Below are positions 17,156-25,446 of a stretch of DNA of 64,000 bases, piece after piece; the stretch's first letter is position 1, and each line of letters opens with the position of its first letter. Under the pieces are notes generated by a model, which had not been told where the DNA came from, searched no databases, and saw only the letters and a program-made list of their open reading frames with translations. The DNA is from CALFXN01 sp964451935 (lineage in GTDB: Bacteria > Synergistota > Synergistia > Synergistales > Aminobacteriaceae): assembly GCA_964451935.1 (NCBI GenBank), contig CAYVKE010000003.1:13135-77134 (forward strand), given 5' to 3'. The position numbers were made by a program, and so were the translations under genes.

Positions 17156-17953
17156 GTGAACGAACTTGCAAAACTCGTTGTAGCGACATCGTTGAGCGTT
17201 CTGCTTCTTTCGGCGGCGGACGCGGCGGAACTCCGGAAGCTGAAGGTCGGCGCGACGGCAGGACCGCACGCCGAAGTGCTCGAATTCATCAAGGACGAGA
17301 TACGAAAGGACGGCATCGATCTGGAAGTCGTCGAATTCAGCGACTACATCGCCCCCAACGCGGCGCTCGATCAGGGAGATCTCGACGCGAACTCCTACCA
17401 GCACCAGTTCTTCCTGGATACGCAGATCAAGGATCGCGGCTATCGCATCGTCTCGATCGCAAAGACGGTCGTCTGCCCGCTCGGGTTTTACTCGAAGAAG
17501 ATCAAGAATATCGACGACCTGAAGGACGGCGCCACCGTGTCCGTGCCGAACGATCCCGCGAACGTCGGACGGGCGCTCGTCCTGCTCGAAAAGAAGGGTT
17601 TCATCAAGCTGAAGGAGGGTGTTGGATACAAGGCCTCCGTCCTCGATATCACGGAGAACCCGAAAAAGCTCCGAATCGTCGAGATCGAAGCGCCGCAGCT
17701 CCCCCGCTCGCTGGACGACGTCGACGCCGGAGCCGTGAACGTGAACTACGCCGTCCAGGCGGGGCTCTCTCCGCTGAAGGATTCCATCCTGATCGAGGAT
17801 GCGGGGACGTCCCCCTTCGCCAACGTCATCGCGGTCCGGGAGAAGGACAAGGACAATCCGATCTTCCAAAAACTCATCAAAGCCTACCAGACGGAAGCCG
17901 TAAAGAAATTCATGCTCGAACGGTTCAAGGGCGCCTTCGTTCCCGCGTGGTGA
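17156..17953 (+). CDS. metQ: Methionine ABC transporter substrate-binding protein
   Basis: A 265-residue exported binding protein of the NlpA/MetQ family. The GTG start gives a normal signal peptide (LAKLVVATSLSVLLLSAADA) with AAGGA 10 nt upstream; an ATG at 17090 would place 22 polar residues before it and is less likely. Motifs: LKVGATAGPHAEVLEFIKDE, GDLDANSYQHQFFLD, VSVPNDPANVGRALVLLE, VNVNYAVQAGL. No lipobox Cys is seen, unusual for MetQ, so anchoring may differ. The SAM riboswitch supports methionine as ligand. Confidence 0.9.
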   Translation: MNELAKLVVATSLSVLLLSAADAAELRKLKVGATAGPHAEVLEFIKDEIRKDGIDLEVVEFSDYIAPNAALDQGDLDANSYQHQFFLDTQIKDRGYRIVSIAKTVVCPLGFYSKKIKNIDDLKDGATVSVPNDPANVGRALVLLEKKGFIKLKEGVGYKASVLDITENPKKLRIVEIEAPQLPRSLDDVDAGAVNVNYAVQAGLSPLKDSILIEDAGTSPFANVIAVREKDKDNPIFQKLIKAYQTEAVKKFMLERFKGAFVPAW

Positions 17954-17969
17954 AAGGAGAAAGAGGGAT

Positions 17970-19031
17970 ATGGCGATCGAATTGCATGGCCTGACGAAAA
18001 CGTACGGGACCGGAGAGGGGGCGCTGACGGCTCTCGACGGCGTCGACCTCCGGATTCCCGACGGGTCCGTTTTCGGAATCATCGGGCAGAGCGGGGCGGG
18101 CAAAAGCACGCTGATACGGTGCATCAACCTTCTCGAACGCCCGACGTCCGGGACGATCATCGTTGGGGACGCGGACATCACGACCCTCTCCGGCGCGCAG
18201 CTCCGGGAAACGCGAAAGAAGATCGGCATGATCTTCCAGTCCTTCAATCTTCTTTCGAGCCGCACGGTTTCCGAAAATATCGCCTTCCCTCTGGAGCTGT
18301 CGGGGTGGTCGAAAACCGACGCCCGGACGCGCGTGGAAGAGTTGCTGGAACTCGTTGGCCTGTCGGAGAAGAGGGACCAGTACCCCTCCCAACTCTCGGG
18401 GGGACAGAAACAACGTGTGGGGATCGCCCGGGCGCTGGCCAACCGCCCGGACGTTCTTCTCTCGGACGAAGCCACCTCGGCCCTCGATCCGCAGACGACG
18501 AATTCCATCCTGGAACTTCTGCGGGACATCAACGAAAAACTGGGCCTCACGATCGTCCTCATCACGCACGAGATGAACGTCATCAAGGAAATCTGCGATT
18601 ACGTCGCGGTTATCGAAAAGGGAAAAATCGTGGAGGAAGGGACGGTGCTGGATATATTCACCGCTCCCCGGCAGCAGGCGACACGGGACATGCTGTGCGA
18701 CGTCATCGGCGTCGACCTGCCGGAAAGGTTCGCGGGGCTCGATTTCCACAAGGTCGCGGTCCAGGGAAGCGATGTCCTTCTCCAGCTCCAGTTCTTCGGA
18801 GACGCGGCGGCGGAACCCGTCATCTCGGGGCTGATACGCCGCTTCGATGTCGATGTGAATATCCTCGTCGCCCGGATCGACCATATCCAGAACGTCCCGT
18901 ACGGCACGCTCGTGATCGAATTGACGGGAGACGTCCGGAACCGCATGCCGGCGATAAACTACCTCAAGGCGCTGAATCTGAAAGTCGAGGTGATCAGCTA
19001 TGTCACCAAAAATATTAGCTGCGCTGTATAG
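17970..19031 (+). CDS. metN: Methionine ABC transporter ATP-binding protein
   Basis: A 353-residue ATPase: Walker A GQSGAGKS near residue 39, signature LSGGQKQRVGIARALA, Walker B VLLSDEATSALDPQT, and an NIL regulatory domain over about residues 265-350. In MetN the NIL domain binds methionine and causes trans-inhibition when the cell is replete. It overlaps metI by 32 bp in another frame, so they are coupled. Confidence 0.94.
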   Translation: MAIELHGLTKTYGTGEGALTALDGVDLRIPDGSVFGIIGQSGAGKSTLIRCINLLERPTSGTIIVGDADITTLSGAQLRETRKKIGMIFQSFNLLSSRTVSENIAFPLELSGWSKTDARTRVEELLELVGLSEKRDQYPSQLSGGQKQRVGIARALANRPDVLLSDEATSALDPQTTNSILELLRDINEKLGLTIVLITHEMNVIKEICDYVAVIEKGKIVEEGTVLDIFTAPRQQATRDMLCDVIGVDLPERFAGLDFHKVAVQGSDVLLQLQFFGDAAAEPVISGLIRRFDVDVNILVARIDHIQNVPYGTLVIELTGDVRNRMPAINYLKALNLKVEVISYVTKNISCAV

Positions 19032-19662
19032 CTCGCTTCTCGACACGCTCTACATGGTGGGCGTCTCCAGCATTCTCGCCTTCGCCTTCGGCATTCCGCT
19101 GGGCGTCGTCATGCTCGTGAGCGGGAAGGGGCACATCCTGGAGAACAGAACCGTCAATAGAATTTTGGGGACGATCGTCAACGCCGCGCGCTCCACGCCG
19201 TTCATCATCCTGATGGTCTTGCTCATCCCCGTTACGCGCCTTCTCGCGGGAACGACCATCGGAAGCAGCGCGGCCATCGTCCCGCTGGCCATCGCTGCGA
19301 CGCCCTTCGTGGGCCGCGTCGTCGAGGGGGCGCTCCGTGAGGTGGCCCCGGGCGTCATCGAGGCGGCGCAGGCGATGGGGGCGACGCCGCAACAGATCAT
19401 CCTGAAGGTGCTGCTGCCGGAGGCCCTCCCGGCGCTCGTGTCCGCGCTCACGCTGTCCGTCATCAACCTGATCGGGTACTCCGCGATGGCGGGCGCGATC
19501 GGCGGGGGCGGACTCGGCGACCTCGCGATCCGGTACGGCTACCAGCGTTTCCGGATCGACGTCATGATCGTCACGGTTGTGGTCCTCATCGCGCTCGTGA
19601 ACATCTGCCAGGGCGCCGGCGACGCGATCGCAAGGTCGATTCGGCGCGGCAGGAGGGCGTGA
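19000..19662 (+). CDS. metI: Methionine ABC transporter permease
   Basis: A 220-residue permease with five hydrophobic segments and the MetI signature around the ATPase-coupling loop EAAQAMGATPQQIILKVLLP, preceded by NAARSTPFIILMVLLIP and followed by YSAMAGAIGGGGLGDLAIRYGYQRF. It starts within the end of metN and is the last gene of the riboswitch-controlled unit. Confidence 0.93.
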   Translation: MSPKILAALYSSLLDTLYMVGVSSILAFAFGIPLGVVMLVSGKGHILENRTVNRILGTIVNAARSTPFIILMVLLIPVTRLLAGTTIGSSAAIVPLAIAATPFVGRVVEGALREVAPGVIEAAQAMGATPQQIILKVLLPEALPALVSALTLSVINLIGYSAMAGAIGGGGLGDLAIRYGYQRFRIDVMIVTVVVLIALVNICQGAGDAIARSIRRGRRA

Positions 19663-19718
19663 CGGACGATCCCCGCGATGCGGCCGGCCGGAGGGGCCGG
19701 ACCTGTGGAAACATGAAA

Positions 19719-19755
19719 GGTCGGAAGTCGCGGGATGCATCCGCTCCTTCCGACC
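19719..19755. terminator. Hairpin between the convergent metI and sugar-importer genes
   Basis: GGTCGGAAG pairs with CTTCCGACC, with a partly palindromic loop. There is no strong T tract on the plus strand and only TTTC on the minus strand, so it is a weak bidirectional terminator candidate. Confidence 0.5.
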
Positions 19756-19786
19756 CGTACTCCGTTCCGCTTCCGTCAGTCCGGTT

Positions 19787-20809
19787 TCAGCGGTACCCTT
19801 CGAATTCGTCGACGTTCTTCCGGTTGACGATCTGGAGCGGGGAGTAGATCGCTTTTTCGAGCTTTTCGCCCTGGGCCAGTTTCAGCGCCATGATGACAGC
19901 GGCCTTGCCGTATGCGGAGCAGGGATAGGCGATTGTTCCGTCCATGCGTCCCTCTTTGATCGCGACGCGGGCTTCGCCGATGAAATCGACGCCATAGAGG
20001 ACGACCTTATCCTTGACCTTCGCGTCGATCAGCGCGCGGGAGGCCGCAAGCGCCATGACGTCGTTGCAGCAGAAGATTCCCCTGAGGTCGGGGTGCGCCT
20101 GGATCAGGTCGGTCGCGACGCCGTACGCCTTGTTGCTGTCCCAGTCGGCGGGCTGGACGCTGACGAGTTCGACGCCGGGCGTCCCCTTGAAGACTTCCGT
20201 CGCGCCCGCGGTTCGCCCTTCGCTCTGCCCCGCGCCGACGATTCCCTTGATGATGGCGACCTTGCCCTTCCCGATCGCGGCCGTCATGTCGCGGGCGGCC
20301 ATCCGCCCCTGTTCCGCGAAGTCCACCGTCAGACGGCCGTCGATGCGGCCCCCGGCCTGTTTGAGGGCGTCCATGTTGACGCCGGGGCCGAGGTTGATGA
20401 CGGGGATTCCGGCCTCGTTGGCCCGCACGATGGCGGGGATCAGGTTATAGGGCTCGATAGGCGAGAAGACGATCGCGGCGTACTTCTTGACGACCATCGC
20501 GTCCAGCGCCTCGAGCTGCGATTGCTTGTCCCCTTCCGTGGGGGCCGAGAGCACCTCGATGGCGACGCCGTATTCCTTCGCCGCCGCTTCGTAGGCCGCC
20601 TTCATGCCGACCCAGTAGGGGTTCGTCAGCGAGATGACGAGCGCCCCGATCTTCTCTTTGCCCTGGAGCTTCGGCATGTCGCCGATCTGCGCGAAGAGCG
20701 TCTTCTCGACCTCCAGAACCTTCGCGTTCACCTTTTCCTCCGCTGACGCGCCGAAACACCCGCACAACACGAACAACACCGTTACGCCCAAAAGAATGCG
20801 CTTACTCAT
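19787..20809 (-). CDS. Sugar-type ABC transporter substrate-binding protein (RbsB-like)
   Basis: A 340-residue periplasmic-binding-protein-1 family member. The N-terminus VTVLFVLCGCFGASAEE includes a possible lipobox before the Cys. Motifs: IGALVISLTNPYWVGMKAAYE, the ligand hinge IPVINLGPGVN, and GIFCCNDVMALAASRAL. It is the last of three leftward genes with permease and ATPase upstream. The ligand could be a sugar, polyol or other small molecule; sequence alone does not say. Confidence 0.88.
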   Translation of the reverse strand: MSKRILLGVTVLFVLCGCFGASAEEKVNAKVLEVEKTLFAQIGDMPKLQGKEKIGALVISLTNPYWVGMKAAYEAAAKEYGVAIEVLSAPTEGDKQSQLEALDAMVVKKYAAIVFSPIEPYNLIPAIVRANEAGIPVINLGPGVNMDALKQAGGRIDGRLTVDFAEQGRMAARDMTAAIGKGKVAIIKGIVGAGQSEGRTAGATEVFKGTPGVELVSVQPADWDSNKAYGVATDLIQAHPDLRGIFCCNDVMALAASRALIDAKVKDKVVLYGVDFIGEARVAIKEGRMDGTIAYPCSAYGKAAVIMALKLAQGEKLEKAIYSPLQIVNRKNVDEFEGYR

Positions 20810-21776
20810 TGATCCGTTCTCCTCCTTGCGTTCCGTATATGAGATTCCGTCTGGCTTCCGTCGCGATGACCGAGACGAGAAGCAATGCGCCGATGATGAA
20901 CTGCTGATAGAACGAGTTGATGCTGAGCAACGTGAGTCCGTTCCGAATGACCGCGAGAAGCACGCACGCGACGACGGTTCCGCCCACGCCCGCCTTTCCG
21001 CCCTGCATGAGCGTTCCCCCCATGACGACGGCCGTGACCGCGTCGAGTTCCATCATGACGCCCGCCGTGGGTTCGGCCGTGTTGAGCCGCGCCGTGATGA
21101 TCAGGGCGCTGACTCCGGCCAGGAACGCCGAAAGCATGTACACGGACGTCTTGTGCCGCTTCACGTCGACCCCGAGGCGCCGCAGGGCCGTCTCGTTGCC
21201 GCCCTCAACCTGCGCGTAGAGCCCCCACTTCGTGAAGTTCAGCAAAACGGCCGCGACGACGACCGCGACGACGGAGATGAGGATCGGCGGGTTGACGGCC
21301 GCCCCCATCCCCTTCCCCCACCGGGTGAACTCCACCGGCATGTTGTAGATGGGGGTTCCTCCGGTCAGGATGATCGCCGCGCCGCGATAGAGCGAGGCCG
21401 TCCCGAGCGTGAGGATGAAGGGGCTGACCGCCACGCCCGTCACGAGCGCGCCGTTCAGCCGGCCCAGGAGCAGGGAGAACGCGAGCCCCGCGAAGATGGC
21501 CGCCCACGGCGGAACGCCCATGCGCATCAGCATGGCCATCGCGACCCCGGAGAGGGCGATGATTCCCCCGACGGAGAGGTCGATCCCCCCCGTGGCGACG
21601 ACGAACGTCATCCCGAGCGCAAGAAGCGTTTGCGTCGACATGTGATCCAGGATATTGCGCCAGTTGCGCCAGGTCATGAAATGCTCCGACGCCGCGGAAA
21701 GGCACGCCAGGAGCACGACGAGAACGACCAGAAGAAGGCATTGTTGGAAGCTGTCTTTCAGTTTCGGCAGGCGCAT
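20802..21776 (-). CDS. RbsC-like ABC permease
   Basis: A 324-residue permease with the family's typical TLLALGMTFVVATGGIDLSVGGIIALSG, then GLYAQVEGGNETALRRLGVDVKRHK (coupling loop) and ALDAVTAVVMGGTLMQGGKAGV-like region near residue 235. It overlaps the start of the binding-protein gene by 8 bp and follows the ATPase gene by 14 bp. Confidence 0.9.
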   Translation of the reverse strand: MRLPKLKDSFQQCLLLVVLVVLLACLSAASEHFMTWRNWRNILDHMSTQTLLALGMTFVVATGGIDLSVGGIIALSGVAMAMLMRMGVPPWAAIFAGLAFSLLLGRLNGALVTGVAVSPFILTLGTASLYRGAAIILTGGTPIYNMPVEFTRWGKGMGAAVNPPILISVVAVVVAAVLLNFTKWGLYAQVEGGNETALRRLGVDVKRHKTSVYMLSAFLAGVSALIITARLNTAEPTAGVMMELDAVTAVVMGGTLMQGGKAGVGGTVVACVLLAVIRNGLTLLSINSFYQQFIIGALLLVSVIATEARRNLIYGTQGGERINE

Positions 21777-21790
21777 CGCGACATCCCCCT

Positions 21791-22552
21791 TCAGTCCGTC
21801 CGGTCGGCTTGCATGAGCCGGTCCTGAATGTCCGCCGGGCTCGTTTCGGCCGCGTCGAGATCTGCCGCGATGCGCCCCCGGCGCATGATGCAGACGCGGT
21901 CCGCCGCGTCGACGACCTGCTGCATGTTGTGCGAGACGACGACCACCGCAATGTTCCGCCGCGAGAGCTCCGCGATCATCCCGAGAACGGCGGACGATTC
22001 GCGGACCCCCATCGCGGCCGTCGGTTCGTCGAAAATGACCAGGCGCTTTCCGTGGCGGAGCGCCCGCGCGACCGCGACGGCCTGCCGCTGGCCGCCCGAG
22101 AATTCGCGGACGGGAAGCGAGATGTCCGGAAGCGCGATGTTCAGCTCCGACAACAGGCCTTCGGCGATGCGCCTCATGCGCTTCCGGTCGAGAAAGATCC
22201 CGAACCGCGTGAGTTCGTCGCCGAGGAAGATGTTCGCCGCCGCGTCGCGGAAGTCGTCCAGGGAAAGATCCTGATAGACGGTCGATATCCCTTTGCTCAG
22301 GGAGAGCCCCGGCGTCAGGCGCGCGTAGCGCGTCCCGTCGATGCGGATCTCGCCCCGGTCGGGTTGCAGCGCCCCGGAGAGGATCTTGATGAGCGTGCTC
22401 TTGCCGGAGCCGTTGTCGCCGACGATGGCTGCGACTTCGCCGGAGCGGACCGAAAAATCGACGCCCCGGAGCGCTTCAATATGGCCGAAGGACTTGCAGA
22501 TCCCCACGGCCTCGACAAGAGTCGTTCCGGCCGCCGGAAGACGGTTCGACAC
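21791..22552 (-). CDS. Single-domain sugar-type ABC ATPase
   Basis: A 253-residue ATPase: Walker A GDNGSGKST, DLSLDDFRDAAANIFLGDEL, signature FSGGQRQAVAVARAL, Walker B LVIFDEPTAAMG and VVSHN. Canonical RbsA proteins carry two such domains (about 500 residues); this one has only one, like FrcA. The GTG start was chosen for its AGGAGGG eight bases upstream. Confidence 0.88.
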   Translation of the reverse strand: MSNRLPAAGTTLVEAVGICKSFGHIEALRGVDFSVRSGEVAAIVGDNGSGKSTLIKILSGALQPDRGEIRIDGTRYARLTPGLSLSKGISTVYQDLSLDDFRDAAANIFLGDELTRFGIFLDRKRMRRIAEGLLSELNIALPDISLPVREFSGGQRQAVAVARALRHGKRLVIFDEPTAAMGVRESSAVLGMIAELSRRNIAVVVVSHNMQQVVDAADRVCIMRRGRIAADLDAAETSPADIQDRLMQADRTD

Positions 22553-22763
22553 GATTGCGTTCCCTCCTGACACGAAGAAAATCATGGCGGGCGACACGAA
22601 TTCGCGTCCCGACGCTCCTTTCGCGCGACGGTGAAAGGAACCCTCGGAGGGCGACGGAAAAAAACGGACGGTTGCCCGACGGGAAGGGTTACGAGGAGAG
22701 GTAGGCCCCGGATCCGGTCGGCGTGCGCGTCCATCGGTCGGCGGACGGCGTTGTTCGCGATTC

Positions 22764-22778
22764 ATGCACCCCGTGCAT
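22764..22778. repeat. Palindrome ATGCAC-CCC-GTGCAT
   Basis: Six-base arms with a three-base centre, in the leader of the sugar-importer genes. It has the same 15-bp geometry as the cores of palindromes at 7215-7229 and 26809-26823. Confidence 0.5.
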
Positions 22779-22894
22779 TGTCGCGCTGCATCGTCACTGG
22801 AACGCCCACGCCATGGACAGCACACCTCTTTTCGGATGGTCCGGAAGATTAAATGCTTTGAGAAATAATTGTACCACACCCATATATCTGATCC

Positions 22895-22940
22895 TTGACA
22901 GGGCATTCTTCACAATTTAGTATATGCGTATATGCGCATA
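22895..22940 (+). promoter_or_regulatory. Promoter and ArsR-type operator of the xdhC-arsR-acr3 unit
   Basis: TTGACA (22895-22900), 17 bp, TAGTAT (22918-22923). Overlapping and following the -10 is TATGCG-TATATG-CGCATA (22923-22940), an almost perfect palindrome. Its placement over the expected start site and the arsR gene in the unit suggest it is the ArsR binding site. Confidence 0.75.
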
Positions 22941-22976
22941 CGTTGTATTTCTGCCGGATTCGAAGGGGGAGAGGTC

Positions 22977-23822
22977 ATGGGCGAGATGATTCAGGACAAG
23001 TCCGTCGTGGCGATGGGCGACGGTCGCGAGACGGCCGACGCGGCCGCTCTGGCGGCCGTCATGGCGTGCAGGGAGCGCGGAGAGGCCGTCGCGCTGGTGA
23101 CGGTCATCGGCGCGACGGGGTCCGCGCCGCGCGGAATGGGGGCGACGATGGCGGTCCGAAAGGACGGCTCAATCGTCGGGACCATCGGCGGCGGCAACCT
23201 GGAGCTGTTCACGATCCGCCACGCGCTCGCGTCCATCGAGGACGGATGTCCCCGGCGGCTGCATTACGACTTCAGCGGCGGTCCGGAACAGAACGTCAGC
23301 AAGGCGTGCTGCGGGACGACGGACTTCTTCATCCAGCCGTTCACGGAGATGCCGCGTCTCGTCGTGTTCGGCGCGGGGCATGTTGCGCGCGCGCTCGTTC
23401 CGCAGGCGCGCTCGTGCGGCTTTTCGGTCCTCGTCGCGGATGACCGCCCGGAATTTCTGGACGCCGCGAGCTTCCCGGAGGGAACGGAGTTCCTGTTCGG
23501 GCCGTTCACCGAGACGGCCGCAAGCGCCCCTCTGGACGAAACCACCTACGCGGTCATCATGACCTACGGCCACGTTCACGACGAAGAGGTCCTCGCCGCG
23601 TGCCTGAACCGTCCGTGGAAGTACCTCGGACTCATGGCGTCCCGGGCGAAGGTCGCGGAGCTGAAGGCGCACATCGGAACCACCGACGAGGCTCGCCGGC
23701 TTCTCGAGAAGGTGCGCATGCCCGTCGGCCTGGACATCGGGGGCCGGTCGCCCGCGGAGATCGCCGTGTCGATCATGGGCGAGATCATCGCCGAGCGATA
23801 CGGGCGCCGCAAGAACGTCTGA
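22977..23822 (+). CDS. XdhC/CoxI family protein
   Basis: A 281-residue protein with both XdhC domains: N-terminal VIGATGSAPRGMGATMAVRKDG and GTIGGGNLE, and the C-terminal Rossmann domain RLVVFGAGHVARALVPQA ending MPVGLDIGGRSPAEIAVSIMGEIIA. XdhC binds molybdenum cofactor and aids its sulfuration or insertion into xanthine dehydrogenase-type enzymes; no such enzyme is encoded in this window. The ATG after GGGGGAGAGG was chosen. It is the first gene of the arsR-acr3 unit. Confidence 0.87.
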   Translation: MGEMIQDKSVVAMGDGRETADAAALAAVMACRERGEAVALVTVIGATGSAPRGMGATMAVRKDGSIVGTIGGGNLELFTIRHALASIEDGCPRRLHYDFSGGPEQNVSKACCGTTDFFIQPFTEMPRLVVFGAGHVARALVPQARSCGFSVLVADDRPEFLDAASFPEGTEFLFGPFTETAASAPLDETTYAVIMTYGHVHDEEVLAACLNRPWKYLGLMASRAKVAELKAHIGTTDEARRLLEKVRMPVGLDIGGRSPAEIAVSIMGEIIAERYGRRKNV

Positions 23823-23840
23823 CGAAAGAAGGGATTTCGG

Positions 23841-24194
23841 GTGGAAAAAGCGGCGGCCCTTTTCAGCGCGCTGTCGGATCCGACGCGTCTCTCTATTTTC
23901 ACGGCGCTCCTCGGGTTCGGAGAGGCGTGCGTCTGCCAGCTGCACAGGGGGCTTGGGATCCCCCAATCGATGGCGTCGAGGCATCTGCGGGTCCTGTACG
24001 ACGCGGGGCTGCTCGAAAAACGACGCGTGAAGCAGTGGATGCACTATTCGGTGCGACAATCGGACGATCCCGTCGTCCGGCAGGTCATTGGGGCGATCCG
24101 GGAGGCGTACTGCGGCGCTCCCGAATTCGCGGCCGTGTATGAATGGATGCGGCGCATTTCGTGCGACGCGGACAAGGAGGAAGGTTCCGAATGA
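23841..24194 (+). CDS. arsR: ArsR-family repressor
   Basis: A 117-residue winged-helix repressor, GTG start. SALSDPTRLSIFTALL leads to EACVCQLH, where C30 and C32 match the C-x-C arsenite-sensing pair of the E. coli-type ArsR. The recognition helix SMASRHLRVLYDAGLLEKR follows. Its stop overlaps the acr3 ATG. It is likely to bind the palindrome at 22923-22940 and release on As(III) or Sb(III). Confidence 0.92.
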   Translation: MEKAAALFSALSDPTRLSIFTALLGFGEACVCQLHRGLGIPQSMASRHLRVLYDAGLLEKRRVKQWMHYSVRQSDDPVVRQVIGAIREAYCGAPEFAAVYEWMRRISCDADKEEGSE

Positions 24195-25402
24195 ACGAAA
24201 GGACTGCGTCTCCGGCCCCCGACAGGGGATTGGGCTTCTTTGAGCGGTACCTTACGGTATGGGTGCTGCTTTCGATCATCGGGGGCATTTTCCTGGGCAA
24301 GGCGGCCCCGAAGTTCGCGCGGACGCTGGACGGCATGGCGATCTATGTCGACGGAGCGCCCGTCGTGTCCATCCCGATCGCGATATGCCTCTTCTTCATG
24401 ATGTATCCGATCATGGTCAAGATCGACTTCGGCGAAGTCCTCAAGGCCGGCAGGAGCATCAAACCCGTCGGGCTCACGCTCTTCGTCAACTGGGCCGTCA
24501 AACCCTTCACGATGTACGCGATCGCGGTCTTCTTCCTGGGAACGCTCTTCCTGCGATTCATCGGCCCCGACGCGACGGATATCGTGAAAATGCCGCTCGG
24601 GCTCGACCTCGCCGTGGGAGACGCCTACGGCGTCGGCAGGGTCGTCCTCGTCGAAGGCGTCAAGGCGTTGCAGGTCCCGCTCTGGCGGAGCTACCTCGCC
24701 GGGTGCATCCTGCTCGGAATCGCGCCCTGCACGGCGATGGTCCTCGTCTGGGGGTATCTCGCCAGAGGCAACGACGGACACACGCTCGTCATGGTCGCCA
24801 TCAACTCGCTTTCCATGCTCGTGCTCTACGGTCCGCTCGGCGGCTTCCTTCTGGGCGTCGGCCGGATTCCCGTGCCGTGGCAGGCGCTCGTGCTGTCCAT
24901 CGCGATCTACGTGGCGCTGCCGCTCGTCGCGGGCTACTGGTCCCGAAAGGCCATCATCGGCGCGAAGGGGGAAACGTGGTTCCGCGAGAAGTTCCTTCAC
25001 GTCCTGACGCCGATAACGATTGTCGCGCTCCTTGCGACGCTGGTCCTGCTCTTCTCGTTCAAGGGAGCGGTCATCACGGCCAATCCGCTCACGATCCTGT
25101 GGATCGCGATTCCGCTCTTCCTGCAGACCATGCTCATCTTCGCGCTGGGGTACTGGCTGTCGCGCGTCCTGAAGCTCAGCTACGCGGACGCGGCCCCGTC
25201 GGCGATGATCGGCGCGTCGAACCATTTCGAAGTGGCCATCGCGACGGCCACGATGCTCTACGGCCTGTCGTCCGGCGCGGCGCTCGCGACGGTCGTAGGG
25301 GTTCTCATCGAAGTTCCCGTCATGCTGATGCTCGTGAAGATCTGCCTGAGAACGCAGCACTGGTTTCCGGTCAAAGACGGAAGCGCGCGGGGGCGACGGT
25401 GA
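24191..25402 (+). CDS. acr3: ACR3-type arsenite efflux permease
   Basis: A 403-residue, ten-helix permease that expels As(OH)3 using the proton gradient. Family motifs: FFERYLTVWVLLSIIGGIFLG, FMMYPIMVKIDF, LFVNWAVKPFTMYAIAVFFL, LAGCILLGIAPCTAMVLVWG with the essential Cys in APCTAM, and APSAMIGASNHFEVAIATA. Coupled to arsR by an ATGA overlap. Confidence 0.95.
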   Translation: MNERTASPAPDRGLGFFERYLTVWVLLSIIGGIFLGKAAPKFARTLDGMAIYVDGAPVVSIPIAICLFFMMYPIMVKIDFGEVLKAGRSIKPVGLTLFVNWAVKPFTMYAIAVFFLGTLFLRFIGPDATDIVKMPLGLDLAVGDAYGVGRVVLVEGVKALQVPLWRSYLAGCILLGIAPCTAMVLVWGYLARGNDGHTLVMVAINSLSMLVLYGPLGGFLLGVGRIPVPWQALVLSIAIYVALPLVAGYWSRKAIIGAKGETWFREKFLHVLTPITIVALLATLVLLFSFKGAVITANPLTILWIAIPLFLQTMLIFALGYWLSRVLKLSYADAAPSAMIGASNHFEVAIATATMLYGLSSGAALATVVGVLIEVPVMLMLVKICLRTQHWFPVKDGSARGRR

Positions 25403-25446
25403 AGCACGCTCCCGACAGGAACACACATGCAGAAAGGATTGATCGC

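Larger units (their letters stand above)
22553..22976. other. Divergent control region between the sugar importer and the arsenic operon
   Basis: These 424 bases hold a leftward extended -10 (TGG-TACAAT on the minus strand; plus-strand 22868-22873), the rightward xdhC promoter and operator, and an ATGCAC-CCC-GTGCAT palindrome (22764-22778). About 300 bases are transcribed leader of the leftward ATPase gene, without a convincing gene. Confidence 0.55.

Noticed and set aside
19681..19700. CGGCCGGCCGGAGGGGCCGG as a separate regulatory repeat
   Set aside because: Simple GC-rich self-complementarity in a convergent gap; no context for an operator.
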